A DNA stretch of 53,451 nucleotides from Bradyrhizobium oropedii (lineage in GTDB: Bacteria; Pseudomonadota; Alphaproteobacteria; Rhizobiales; Xanthobacteraceae). The translations under genes were made by a program, and so were the position numbers. Position 1 is the stretch's first letter, and each line of letters opens with the position of its first letter. Below, piece by piece: positions 42,195-50,955 of the stretch. The DNA is taken from positions 1 to 53,451 of the forward strand of contig NZ_JACMYO010000038.1 in NCBI RefSeq assembly GCF_020889685.1, given 5' to 3'. The notes beneath the pieces were generated by a model, which did not search any database, had not been told where the DNA came from, and saw only the letters and a program-made list of their open reading frames with translations.

Positions 42195-42319
42195 CGTCAT
42201 GCCCGGGCTCGTCCCGGGCATCCACGTCTTTGGCCCGGCGTGAAGAAAGACGTAGATGGCCGGGACGTAGGCGAGCGGAAGCGACGCCGTCCTTCGGACG
42301 GCTATGCCCGGCCATGACG
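42195..42319. repeat. Palindromic intergenic element, family C
   Basis: The ends CGTCATGCCCGGGC and GCCCGGCCATGACG are near-perfect reverse complements, and a strong internal hairpin GCCGTCC-TTC-GGACGGC is present. About 125 bp, with no reading frame. It lies downstream of the CmcJ-like gene and may terminate it. Confidence 0.7.
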
Positions 42320-42417
42320 GCATGTGGGGCAACGAAAATTGCAATGCCTCCATAGTTGGCACCATCAGCCCAATAATGTTACGCCCGTCCCGAAAATGCT
42401 CGGGGAAGAGGCGAATC

Positions 42418-43662
42418 GTGGACGGCGTGGTGACTAAAGAAGAGGCGGGGATCGGGTTCCGTGCCCTGGTTCTGGCGCTTCTGGCATTGGCCTCCGGCCA
42501 TATGCTGTCGACGCTGCTGCGGACGATCCCGGCGATCAGCCTCGATCTGATGGCACGGGATTTCGGCACCTCGCCGCAGGCGCTGGCGAGCCTCACCTCG
42601 ATCTATCATTTCTCCTTTGCCGCCTCGCAGATCCCGGTCGGTGCCGCGATGGATCGCTTCGGCGTGCGGCCGGTGTCGCTGAGCCTGCTAGCCGGCACCG
42701 TGGTCGGAACGCTGGTTTCGGCGCTCGCCACTGGCCCCGCGAGCTTCGTGCTCGGGCAACTCATGCTCGGCGTCGCCACCTCGGGCATGCTGATGTGCCC
42801 GATGACGCTTGCGGCCAAGCAGATGTCGGCGGCGAAGTTCGGCCTGTGGTCCGGCCTGATCCTCTCGATCGGCAATATCGGCATGCTGCTGTCGGCAAGC
42901 CCGCTGGCCTTCGTGGTCGATCAGTTCGGTTGGCGTGCCGGCTTCTGGGTCTCGGCCGGCTACGGCATTGTCGTGCTGATCGCGGTGTTCGCGCTGGTGC
43001 CGCGGCAGCCGGCGGCGCATGCGGATGATTCCTCGCCGCTACGGCAGATGGCCGAGGTGCTGCGGCTCGGACTGTCGCGCGGCCTGCGCGGGTTGATCGC
43101 GCTGTCGCTGGTGTCGCTCGGCGCGTCGCTGACCTTGCGCGGCTTGTGGGGCGGACCGTGGCTGATGGATGTGAAGGGCTTGAGCCGCATCGAGGCCGGC
43201 AACGTGCTTGGCCTGTTCACGCTGGCGATGATCGTCGGTCCGGCCTGTATCGGCGCGTTCGATCGCAAGTTCGGGCACCGCCGTGCCATGGTGGCGTCCA
43301 CGCATGCCATTGCCGCGCTGCTGCTGGTGCTGATGGCGGCGGGCGCGCCGCATTTCCCGGTCTCGAACATGCTGGGCGTGGCCGTGATGCCGACGCAATA
43401 CGATCTGGTGCTGCTGATCCTGATCGGGCTCGCGACGTCGGCGCAGCCGCTGATCTACGGCATGACGCGGCAGCTCGTCGACGCCCAGAACACCGGCAAG
43501 GCGCTGTCGTCGGTCAATCTTGCGTTCTTCCTCGGCGCGGCGCTGCTGCAATCGAGCACCGCCGGCGTTGCGGCGCTGTTCGGGCTGCCGGCGGTGCTGC
43601 TGTTCATCGCCTTCGCGCTGGTGATCGGAACCGTGCTGTTCCTGGTCTACACCAAGGCGTAA
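42418..43662 (+). CDS. Major facilitator superfamily transporter
   Basis: A 414-residue protein with about twelve hydrophobic helices. The MFS loop-2 motif appears as GAAMDRFGVRPVSLSLLAG, and a second half begins around residue 210 after a short hydrophilic loop. The chosen start, GTG 42418, follows GGGAAGAGG; an ATG at 42376 would add 14 residues with no ribosome site. The substrate is unknown. It is convergent with the anti-sigma gene. Confidence 0.85.
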   Translation: MDGVVTKEEAGIGFRALVLALLALASGHMLSTLLRTIPAISLDLMARDFGTSPQALASLTSIYHFSFAASQIPVGAAMDRFGVRPVSLSLLAGTVVGTLVSALATGPASFVLGQLMLGVATSGMLMCPMTLAAKQMSAAKFGLWSGLILSIGNIGMLLSASPLAFVVDQFGWRAGFWVSAGYGIVVLIAVFALVPRQPAAHADDSSPLRQMAEVLRLGLSRGLRGLIALSLVSLGASLTLRGLWGGPWLMDVKGLSRIEAGNVLGLFTLAMIVGPACIGAFDRKFGHRRAMVASTHAIAALLLVLMAAGAPHFPVSNMLGVAVMPTQYDLVLLILIGLATSAQPLIYGMTRQLVDAQNTGKALSSVNLAFFLGAALLQSSTAGVAALFGLPAVLLFIAFALVIGTVLFLVYTKA

Positions 43663-43676
43663 ATCTCTGTCCGGAC

Positions 43677-44441
43677 TTAGATGGACTGTGCCTGCTTGCG
43701 GATCTCGTTGGCGAGCGGCTTCAGCTGCTCTGCCGCGCCCGGTCCCACGAGGCTGTAGCCCATGCCACCGTCGGCCCAGGAGAAACCGGCGACGTCGTTG
43801 CCTGAATGCGGCGCCATCGGTGCATTCTGGTCGGACGTCATCGGCCGCGTCAGCACGACCAAGCGCTCGCCGCGGTCGTCGTCATACATGAACATGGCGG
43901 CGGGGCCATGTGCGGTCGGCACCACGCGGCCGCCCATGAAACGGTAACCCGACTTGCTCAGGTCTGGCAGCTTGACCTGCTGACGCAACCGGCTGGAGAC
44001 CCATGCCGCGAGTTCGGTGCTGTCGCGCAGCTCGACCGGCCGGGTCCGATCGGAGGCGTACACATGATAGGAATCGCTTGCCTCCTGGGCGAGCGCAGCA
44101 AGGCCGCCTGTCGGCGCCTCCGTCGCGCCGCGGATCGCCCAACCGCCGACACCCCCGATTGCGAGCATTAGCATCGCCGCGATCGCCCATCGGAACGAGG
44201 CGGGGCGGCGGCGCTTGCTCTCGATGATCCTGGACAGATTGAGCTGCGGCGGCAGCGGCTCCTCCGCGATCGGTGCCAACGCCGCACGCAGCATGCTGCG
44301 CTGGTCGGAAAAGGACGCAACACGCTGGGCCACATCCGGATGGCCTTCGAGATAGGCGGCGACCTCGGCCTGACGCTCCGCCTCGAGCGCATGGTCGACA
44401 TAGGCATGCAGATCGTCCTCCGAGATCGGGCGATTGCTCAT
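43677..44441 (-). CDS. Anti-sigma factor, single-pass membrane protein
   Basis: A 254-residue protein. The N-terminus (ISEDDLHAYVDHALEAERQAEVAAYLEGHPDVAQRV) is a typical ECF-binding anti-sigma domain without the zinc-binding HxxxCxxC motif. One membrane segment (WAIAAMLMLAIGGVGGWAI) follows near residue 90, then a periplasmic domain of about 140 residues. ATG 44441 overlaps the sigma-factor stop. It should hold the sigma factor at the membrane until a periplasmic signal is sensed. Confidence 0.87.
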   Translation of the reverse strand: MSNRPISEDDLHAYVDHALEAERQAEVAAYLEGHPDVAQRVASFSDQRSMLRAALAPIAEEPLPPQLNLSRIIESKRRRPASFRWAIAAMLMLAIGGVGGWAIRGATEAPTGGLAALAQEASDSYHVYASDRTRPVELRDSTELAAWVSSRLRQQVKLPDLSKSGYRFMGGRVVPTAHGPAAMFMYDDDRGERLVVLTRPMTSDQNAPMAPHSGNDVAGFSWADGGMGYSLVGPGAAEQLKPLANEIRKQAQSI

Positions 44442-44968
44442 GGCTTGCTCCGCAACTGCACGACATTCCCCTGCTGGTTGTCCGCAGGTTTTTCCAGTTC
44501 CTGCTGCAATCTCTCACGTGCCCGCGACAGGCGCGACATCACGGTGCCGATGGGAATGTTGAGCACCTTGGCGGCCTCCGCATAGCTCAGGTCTTCGACG
44601 GCGATGAGCAGCAGCACTGCGCGCTGCTCCTCGGGAAGCTTTGCAAGCTTCGCGAGCACGTCCTGATAGATCAGCTGCTGTTCCTGCACCGCGTTCTGTC
44701 CGAATTCGTGCTCGCCCGCCTCGTCGATGCTGACGTGGCGGGCACGCGCGGCGGCGCCGCGGAACTGGTTGACCGCGAGGTTGTGCAGGATGGCAAACAG
44801 CCACGACTTCGGGCTGCCGGTGTCGCGCCGTTGCTCCCAATGACTGACGGCGCGCTCCAGGCAGTCCTGCACCAAATCGTCGGCGGCCGCGCGGTTGCGG
44901 ACCAGCGCGCGCGCGTAGCGGCGCAAGGCTGGAATCACCGGTTCAATCTGGCGCAGCATGTCGTTCAT
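44438..44968 (-). CDS. ECF-type RNA polymerase sigma factor
   Basis: A 176-residue sigma-70-family protein. Region 2 (PALRRYARALVRNRAAADDLVQDCLERA..SWLFAILHNLAVNQFR) and region 4 (LPEEQRAVLLLIAVEDLSYAEAAKVLNIPIGTVMSRLSRARERL) are both complete. Its start overlaps the stop of the beta-propeller gene and its stop overlaps the anti-sigma start. The sigma factor and its inhibitor are thus made together with the periplasmic proteins they may control. Confidence 0.93.
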   Translation of the reverse strand: MNDMLRQIEPVIPALRRYARALVRNRAAADDLVQDCLERAVSHWEQRRDTGSPKSWLFAILHNLAVNQFRGAAARARHVSIDEAGEHEFGQNAVQEQQLIYQDVLAKLAKLPEEQRAVLLLIAVEDLSYAEAAKVLNIPIGTVMSRLSRARERLQQELEKPADNQQGNVVQLRSKP

Positions 44969-46425
44969 GGCGCTTGCACCAGGACCACAGCTCCGAGCTT
45001 CGCCGGCTCGCCTGATGCGATGACGAGATAGCGCCGTTCGGCCTTGGCCGCGCTTTGTACGATCTGCCGGATCGGTCCAGTGGCGTTGACGATCGCCGAG
45101 CCCGCTGGGTTGGTCATGAGGGCTGCGAGCGGCTGCACCGATCCCGTCCCGTCGGCATGTTCCGCCAATCCTAGCACGTAGTGCTGCTTGGGTTCGAGCC
45201 CGGTGACCGACGCCTGCACCACCTGGATCAGGCCCTGGTCGAACAGCGAGACGCTGGTCGGCGGCTTGTCGCCCGTTGCATGCTGCTTTGGTACGAGCGC
45301 GAGGTGGGCGGCCTGGCCGGCGACGCCGAGGGCTTGCAGGTTCTGGCGATCATCGGGATTCGGCGCGGCGTTCGGCACGTATGCTATGGCTTGCGGCGCC
45401 TGGCCGATCGGGATGTTGGCGATCACCTTGTTGGTTGCGGTGTCGATCGCGGCCAGTGCATCGGCATTTTCAAGGCCGACATAGACCCGCGTGCCGTCGC
45501 CGGACGGCCAGATGCCATGCGGGAGGTTGCCGACGGGAATGGTCGCGATCTGCGAGAAGTCATCGGTGCGGAACACCTTGATCTCGTTGGTGCCGCCGAC
45601 GGTGATGTAGGCGAAGGTGCCCTTGGCGGTCTTCGCGAAATTGACGTGGTTGGTGATCGGGCCGGTGTCGATCGTCTTGATCGGATTGAATGGCGGCTTC
45701 GCGTTGAACACCTGGGTCTTGCCCGTATCCTTCAGCGTGAACCAGACCTGCTCGCCATCAGGCGTGGCCGCGATGTTCGGGCAGAACGGGCTTTCCTGCT
45801 TCACCTTGGCGACGATCTGATGGTCGGCGACCGAGACCACGTCGGTCTCCGGATCGAACGACGAGCAGATGTAGCCGTATTTGCCGTCGGGCGAGAAGAT
45901 CTGCATGCCTGGTCCCGGCGGCACCTCGATCCGCATCGTTTCCTTGAAGCTCGAGGCGTCGATCACCGAGATGTAATTCTCGCCGCGCACGGTGACCCAC
46001 ACCTCCTTGCCGTCAGGCGTGAAGAATGCCTCGTGCGGCGAACGCCCGACATAGGTGGTGTGCTTGACCGCGTTCGTCGCGGTGTCGATGAAGGTCACCG
46101 AGTTCGAGCCGATCGAAACGATCGCGAGCGTATGATGGTCGGGCGAAAAGCCCATGCCGTGGACCAGCACCTGTCCCTTGTAGAGCGGGCTGAAATTGCC
46201 GGGCTGCGGATCGCCGAGCCGGATCACGCCGAGCAGCTTGTTGTCGACGGGATCGGTGACCGACACGGTGTTGGAGAACTGTTCGGCGGCGTAGACGCGG
46301 TCGTGATGGCTGATCGGAATATCGGGCGAGGATGCGGCGTCCGGCGCCTGTCCGGCGAAAGCGGAACTTGACAGCGCGATCATGCTGGTGGCCAACAGGG
46401 CCTTCATGAGTTGGCTCGTCATCAC
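44965..46425 (-). CDS. Periplasmic YVTN-type beta-propeller protein
   Basis: A 486-residue exported protein with a Sec signal (MKALLATSMIALSSSAFAG). The first 350 residues hold repeats of the YVTN/YncE kind: VYAAEQFSNTVSVTDPVDNKLLGVI, VTFIDTATNAVKHTTYVGRSPHEAFFTPDGKEVWVTV and VYVGLENADALAAIDTATNKVIANIPIGQAPQAIAYVP. The last 130 residues form a separate domain (SLFDQGLIQVVQASVTGLEPKQHYVLGL). The start GTG 46425 overlaps the DUF305 stop, with AGGAG ahead; ATG 46422 is equally good. A scaffold or electron/metal-related role is possible, not shown. Confidence 0.83.
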   Translation of the reverse strand: MMTSQLMKALLATSMIALSSSAFAGQAPDAASSPDIPISHHDRVYAAEQFSNTVSVTDPVDNKLLGVIRLGDPQPGNFSPLYKGQVLVHGMGFSPDHHTLAIVSIGSNSVTFIDTATNAVKHTTYVGRSPHEAFFTPDGKEVWVTVRGENYISVIDASSFKETMRIEVPPGPGMQIFSPDGKYGYICSSFDPETDVVSVADHQIVAKVKQESPFCPNIAATPDGEQVWFTLKDTGKTQVFNAKPPFNPIKTIDTGPITNHVNFAKTAKGTFAYITVGGTNEIKVFRTDDFSQIATIPVGNLPHGIWPSGDGTRVYVGLENADALAAIDTATNKVIANIPIGQAPQAIAYVPNAAPNPDDRQNLQALGVAGQAAHLALVPKQHATGDKPPTSVSLFDQGLIQVVQASVTGLEPKQHYVLGLAEHADGTGSVQPLAALMTNPAGSAIVNATGPIRQIVQSAAKAERRYLVIASGEPAKLGAVVLVQAP

Positions 46426-46919
46426 TTGGGCTCCTGCTTCATCATGTCGTGGTGCATGTTCGTGTGATCGTGGATGGTTGCCGCCGGAGCAGGTTGCGCG
46501 CCGGGTTGGGTCGGGGCGGGCGTTGTGTCCGTGACCTTTTCGCCGATGGCGAGCTTCATGGCGTCGATTTCCTGGCGCTGCTCGACGATGATCTCCTGTG
46601 CGATCCGGCGCAGCCGCTCGTTCTTGCCGTAGCGGAGTTCGATCACGGCCATGTCGATCGCACCCTGGTGATGCGGCGTCATCATCGCGACGAAGTCGCG
46701 ATCGATATCGCCGCTCGGCCTGGCCGCCATGTCATTCATCATCTTGGTCATCGCCGCATCGTTCTCGGCGAGGAAGGCGCTCTCCTCAGTCGACTGCGCG
46801 CTCTGCGCCGGTTGATGCGCCTCTTGCGCGAGCGCCACTGGGGAGAGAGCAACGGCAAACAGTACACGCGCGCCGAGCAACGCGGCACCGATGCCGGGTC
46901 TGAAGAATCGCAGGATCAT
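46422..46919 (-). CDS. DUF305 family exported protein, His/Met-rich (possible metal binding)
   Basis: A 165-residue exported protein with a signal peptide (ALLGARVLFAVALSPVALA). The DUF305 core is DRDFVAMMTPHHQGAIDMAVIELRYGKNERLRRIAQEII, with the paired His typical of the family. The C-terminus adds HDHTNMHHDMM, a likely metal ligand cluster. Some DUF305 proteins, such as cyanobacterial CopM, bind copper. First gene of the operon with the propeller, sigma and anti-sigma genes; metal or oxidative stress is therefore a plausible inducing signal. Confidence 0.85.
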   Translation of the reverse strand: MILRFFRPGIGAALLGARVLFAVALSPVALAQEAHQPAQSAQSTEESAFLAENDAAMTKMMNDMAARPSGDIDRDFVAMMTPHHQGAIDMAVIELRYGKNERLRRIAQEIIVEQRQEIDAMKLAIGEKVTDTTPAPTQPGAQPAPAATIHDHTNMHHDMMKQEPK

Positions 46920-47153
46920 CACGTTCACCCTGAAAGTTGGCTGGCACGGGTGGGACGCGGGGCGGCGAATTCTATTCCGTCGGAGGGGTGAAGATTCGTG
47001 CCGATCACGAATTACTGAATGGCGGAATAAATTCTTTGCCCCCGCGCCGCGGTTTGCGATCTGGAAGCGTCTGGTTATAAGAGGGAATTCCGGTTTCGGT
47101 TGACCGGTTCCTCGATCCTCTCTGCGCGATCCCACGCGCCAATAAGGGCCAAG

Positions 47154-48806
47154 ATGTCCGCCAAGATCGATCCGATCACCCGCTCCGTCGTCCAGCACCG
47201 CCTGTCGTCGATCGTGAAGGAGATGGGCGAGGCCATGCTTCGCACCTCCTATTCGCAGATCCTCAATTCCAGCCGCGATTTCTCGCTGGCGATCTGCGAC
47301 ACCAGCGGGCGGCTGATCGCGCAGGCCGATCACATCCCGGTGCATGTCGGCGCTCTGCCGTGGGCGACGCTGGCGGTCGAGGAACGCTTCAAGGATGTCG
47401 CGCCCGGCGACGTCATCCTGCTCAACGATCCCTATCAGGGCGGCAGCCACCTGCCTGATCTCACGGCCTTCGTGCCGGTGTTCGACGGCGGCAAGCGATT
47501 GCTCTGGACCATCGTGCGCGCGCACCAGAGCGATATCGGCGGCGCCACCCATGGCGCCTACAATCCCGCCGCAACCGAGATCTATCAGGAAGGCATCCGG
47601 ATTCCGCCGATCAAGCTCTACGAGGCCGGCAAGCCGCGTGAGGATCTGCTCGATCTGCTGGCGCTCAACATCCGCAACCCCCGGGAATTCCGCGGCGACC
47701 TCGCGGCGATGCTGGGCGCCGCGCATCTGGGCGAGCGCCGGGTTGCAAAACTGTTCAGCGAATTCGGCGCGGAGACCGTCGAGGCCGCGATCGAAGCGAT
47801 CCTCGATGCCACTGAGCAGCAGACCCGCGCCGTGGTATCGTCCTGGAGGGACGGCGTGTTCTATGGCGAAGCGCTGCTCGATGATGACGGCCACGGCCGC
47901 ACCGATATCAAGATCGCCGCCAAGGTGACCAAGCAGGGCAGCGACATCGAGGTCGATCTCACCGGCTCCGATCCGCAATCGACGAGTTTTGTAAACTCGT
48001 CGCACGCCAACATGCAGGCCGCGGTCGCGATGGCCTTTGCCTATCTGATCGATGCCGATATCCCGAAGAACACCGGCGCGCTGCGGCCGCTGAAAGTGGT
48101 GGCGAAGCAGGGCACGATTGTGTGGGCCGATCCCGGCCGTCCGGTGACGCTGTGCACCAGCCATCCCTCCAACGAGATCGTGGAAGCGATCATCAAGGCG
48201 ATGTCGGCCTCCTGCCCGGATCGCGTGATGGGCGGCTGGGGCCGCCGCTTCCGCATCGCGATCCAGGGCGAGGATCCACGCAACGGACGCAATTTCATCT
48301 GGCACATGTTCCAGGCGCGGCCCGGCGGCGGCGCATCACCGGGCGGCGATGGCTATTCCTCGATCGGCGAATGGCACTCGGTCGGCGGTCTCAAATTCGG
48401 CAGCATCGAGGTTGCCGAGGTGCGCTTTCCCCTGCATTTCCGCCAGCATGAGTTCCGGCCGGATTCCGGCGGCGACGGCCAGCATCGCGGCGGTCTTGGC
48501 GTGGCGCTCGACATGGTGCTGGAGACGGCAAAGCCGGCCAAGGGCAACACCGCCGGCGACGGCGCGCGGCACGGCCCCTGCGGCATGCTCGGCGGCAAGG
48601 ACGGCGAGCCGCATCATTACCGGCTGCTTTCGGAAGGACATGAGCCGCGCGTGTTGAAGACCAAGGAGGTCGGCATCGAGCTGCGTCCCGGCGACTGCCT
48701 TGAGATCCGATCGTCTGGTGGTGGCGGCTGGGGTCCGTCAGAGAAGCGCTCGGCGGAGGCGCGGGCGCGCGACGTCGCGCAGGGTCTGGTTTCGAAGGCG
48801 GTATAG
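47154..48806 (+). CDS. hyuB: Hydantoinase/oxoprolinase family, subunit B (HyuB)
   Basis: A 550-residue HyuB-type subunit. It starts DPITRSVVQHRLSSIVKEMGEAMLRTSYSQILNSSRDFS and contains GDVILLNDPYQGGSHLPDL and the C-terminal SSGGGGWG, all standard for the family. With HyuA it makes the ATP-dependent ring-opening enzyme that acts on hydantoins, 5-oxoproline or similar cyclic amides; some relatives are acetone or acetophenone carboxylases. ATG 47154 follows AAGGG. HyuA starts seven bases after its stop. Ring opening of a cyclic ureide fits the nitrogen theme of this window. Confidence 0.88.
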   Translation: MSAKIDPITRSVVQHRLSSIVKEMGEAMLRTSYSQILNSSRDFSLAICDTSGRLIAQADHIPVHVGALPWATLAVEERFKDVAPGDVILLNDPYQGGSHLPDLTAFVPVFDGGKRLLWTIVRAHQSDIGGATHGAYNPAATEIYQEGIRIPPIKLYEAGKPREDLLDLLALNIRNPREFRGDLAAMLGAAHLGERRVAKLFSEFGAETVEAAIEAILDATEQQTRAVVSSWRDGVFYGEALLDDDGHGRTDIKIAAKVTKQGSDIEVDLTGSDPQSTSFVNSSHANMQAAVAMAFAYLIDADIPKNTGALRPLKVVAKQGTIVWADPGRPVTLCTSHPSNEIVEAIIKAMSASCPDRVMGGWGRRFRIAIQGEDPRNGRNFIWHMFQARPGGGASPGGDGYSSIGEWHSVGGLKFGSIEVAEVRFPLHFRQHEFRPDSGGDGQHRGGLGVALDMVLETAKPAKGNTAGDGARHGPCGMLGGKDGEPHHYRLLSEGHEPRVLKTKEVGIELRPGDCLEIRSSGGGGWGPSEKRSAEARARDVAQGLVSKAV

Positions 48807-48813
48807 GGCAGCG

Positions 48814-50853
48814 ATGTACACGATTGGGGTCGACGTCGGCGGCACTTACACCGACCTGGTTGCAACTGACAAAACCGGGCGCACGGTTTTCGCGAAATCG
48901 CCGTCCACGCCGGCCGATCAGTCGGTCGGGGTCATGGCGGGACTGGAAGAGCTGGCGCGCCGCCTCGGCGTCACGCGCGCGGCGATGCTGGCTGCGACCG
49001 ACCGCCTGGTGCACGGCACGACCGTTGCGACCAATGCGCTGCTGGAACGCAAGGGCGCCAAAGTCGCGCTGCTGACCACCGAGGGCCATCGCGACGTCGT
49101 CGAGATGCGCGAAGGGCTGAAGCCGGATCGCTACGATCTGCGTACGCCGCCGCCGGAGCCGCTGGTGCCGCGCGAGCGCCGCTTCGGCGTGCGCGAGCGG
49201 CTGAAGGCCGACGGCAGCGCCGCGGTTGCGCTGGATGGCGCTGCGCTCGGCGATGTCATCGCGGAAGTGAAACGATCGGGTGCGAATTCGGTCGCGGTCT
49301 GCTTCCTGCACGCCTATCTCAACCCGGCGCATGAGCTCGCCGCGGTCGAGCGGCTGGCGAAGGAATTGCCCGAAGTCAGTGTGTCGCGCTCGAGCGACGT
49401 GCTGCCGCAGATCAAGGAATATGAGCGCGTCTCGACCACGATCGTGAACGCCTATGTCGAGCCGACGGTGCGGCGCTATCTCACCAATCTGGAGCGCAGC
49501 CTGCATGAGGCCGGCTTCAAGGGCTCGCTGTTCGTCGTGCTGTCGCATGGCGGCATGGCGCCGGTGGAAGAAGCTTCGCGACTTGCCGCGGGCACCGTGC
49601 TGTCGGGCCCGGCCGGCGGCATCTCCGGCAGCCGCCGCTGCGCCGAGATGCTTGGGATCCCCGATCTCGTGCCGTTCGACATGGGCGGCACCTCGACCGA
49701 TATTTCGCTGATCGCTGACGGCGCGGCTTCGCTCTCGGCCGACGGCATGCTCGCGGGCCAGCGCATCGCGCTGCGCAGCCTCGACATCGCCAGCATTGCG
49801 GCCGGCGGAGGGTCGATCGCAAGCGTTGACGGCAGCCGCACGCTGCGCGTGGGGCCGGAGAGCGCCGGCTCGGTACCGGGGCCGGCCTGTTACGGCAATG
49901 GCGGCACGGCTGCTACCGTCACCGACGCCAATGTCGTGCTCGGCTATCTCGATGCCGCGGCCTTCATGGGCGGCGCGCGGCCGCTCGATCGCGCGGCGTC
50001 GGAAGCTGCTGTCGACCGGATTGCGGAAGCGCTCGAGCTGTCGCGGATCGAGGCCGCCGCGGGCATCTACAAGATGATCAATCTGAAGATGGCTGACGGC
50101 ATCCGCCTGATGACGCTGCGCCGCGGCGTCGATCCGCGCAAATTCGCGCTGCTCAGCTTCGGCGGCGCCGCCGGCATGCATGCCGCCGAAGTCGCGCGCG
50201 AGCTCGAGATCAAGCGCATCATCGTGCCGACGGTTGCCTCGGTGCTGTCGGCCTGGGGCATGCTGACCAGCGATCTGCGTTACGAGGTCAGCCGCACGCA
50301 TTATGGTACGGGTCGGATCTCCGCCGACGAGGTGAGGGCGCTGTTCGCCGGGCTGGAGCAGCAGGCGGCCGGCCGGCTGCGCGACTGGTTCAAGGGCGAC
50401 ATCGCGATCGAGCGCTCGGCCGAGATGCGCTATGGCGAGCAGGTGTTCGAGATCGACGTGCCGCTCGGCGATCTCGATCTCGGCGCCGCGGATCTGGTCG
50501 CGCAGATCGAGGAGCGCTTCCATCGCCGCCACGAGGAGCTCTACACCTATGCCTCGCGCGGCCAGGAGGTGGTGTTCGTCAATGCGCGCGTCGCTGCGGT
50601 CGGCAAGGTCGCGCCCCGCGGCGGCGATGCCGGGGAGGCCGCATCGGCTGTGCCCTGCGCGCCGCGTAGTAAGCGGCAGGCCTGGCTCGGTGCCTGGCGC
50701 GAGGTGCCGGTCTATGCGCTCGATGATCTCAAGCCCGGTCATTCGCTGGCCGGTCCCGCCATCATCGAGGCGGAAACCACGACGGTGCTGGTCGACAGCG
50801 GCGACCGCGTCACGGTCAATACGCTGGGCTGGCTCGACATAACATTGCGCTGA
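48814..50853 (+). CDS. hyuA: Hydantoinase/oxoprolinase family, subunit A (HyuA)
   Basis: A 679-residue subunit with the ASKHA-type ATP-binding fold. The N-terminus IGVDVGGTYTDLVA is the phosphate loop, HGTTVATNALLERKGAKVALLTTEGHRDVVEMRE follows, and DMGGTSTDISLI with AAGGGSIASVD forms the second nucleotide contact. Length (about 690 usual) and the C-terminal domain are complete. It is translated with HyuB. The ATP-coupled activity could be directed to hydantoin or oxoproline; the operon gives no further clue except the binding-protein gene downstream. Confidence 0.9.
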   Translation: MYTIGVDVGGTYTDLVATDKTGRTVFAKSPSTPADQSVGVMAGLEELARRLGVTRAAMLAATDRLVHGTTVATNALLERKGAKVALLTTEGHRDVVEMREGLKPDRYDLRTPPPEPLVPRERRFGVRERLKADGSAAVALDGAALGDVIAEVKRSGANSVAVCFLHAYLNPAHELAAVERLAKELPEVSVSRSSDVLPQIKEYERVSTTIVNAYVEPTVRRYLTNLERSLHEAGFKGSLFVVLSHGGMAPVEEASRLAAGTVLSGPAGGISGSRRCAEMLGIPDLVPFDMGGTSTDISLIADGAASLSADGMLAGQRIALRSLDIASIAAGGGSIASVDGSRTLRVGPESAGSVPGPACYGNGGTAATVTDANVVLGYLDAAAFMGGARPLDRAASEAAVDRIAEALELSRIEAAAGIYKMINLKMADGIRLMTLRRGVDPRKFALLSFGGAAGMHAAEVARELEIKRIIVPTVASVLSAWGMLTSDLRYEVSRTHYGTGRISADEVRALFAGLEQQAAGRLRDWFKGDIAIERSAEMRYGEQVFEIDVPLGDLDLGAADLVAQIEERFHRRHEELYTYASRGQEVVFVNARVAAVGKVAPRGGDAGEAASAVPCAPRSKRQAWLGAWREVPVYALDDLKPGHSLAGPAIIEAETTTVLVDSGDRVTVNTLGWLDITLR

Positions 50854-50927
50854 GGTCCGCTTCCGCCATCAACATTTCATTTTTCCGGCATTGGCTAGGG
50901 CGATAAGCTCCGCTCGCTGGGAGGGAG

Positions 50928-50946
50928 CGCCGGCCTGCTGCCGGCG
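50928..50946 (+). promoter_or_regulatory. Stem-loop in the leader of the binding-protein gene
   Basis: CGCCGGC, loop CTGCT and GCCGGCG form a perfect 7-bp GC stem ending 9 bases before ATG 50956. It occupies the place where a ribosome site would lie and sits directly after GGGAGGGAG, the only good Shine-Dalgarno sequence nearby. It could regulate translation or simply bring the distant ribosome site close to the start. Confidence 0.4.
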
Positions 50947-50955
50947 TTTGTGGCG

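Noticed and set aside
46422..48305. Very long minus-strand frame (627 codons) running through hyuB into the DUF305 gene
   Set aside because: Only its last 165 codons encode a real protein; the rest is antisense to hyuB and lacks any domain.
48391..50742. 783-codon minus-strand frame opposite hyuA
   Set aside because: Arg/His/Ala-rich antisense shadow of a well-conserved gene; no motif or ribosome site.
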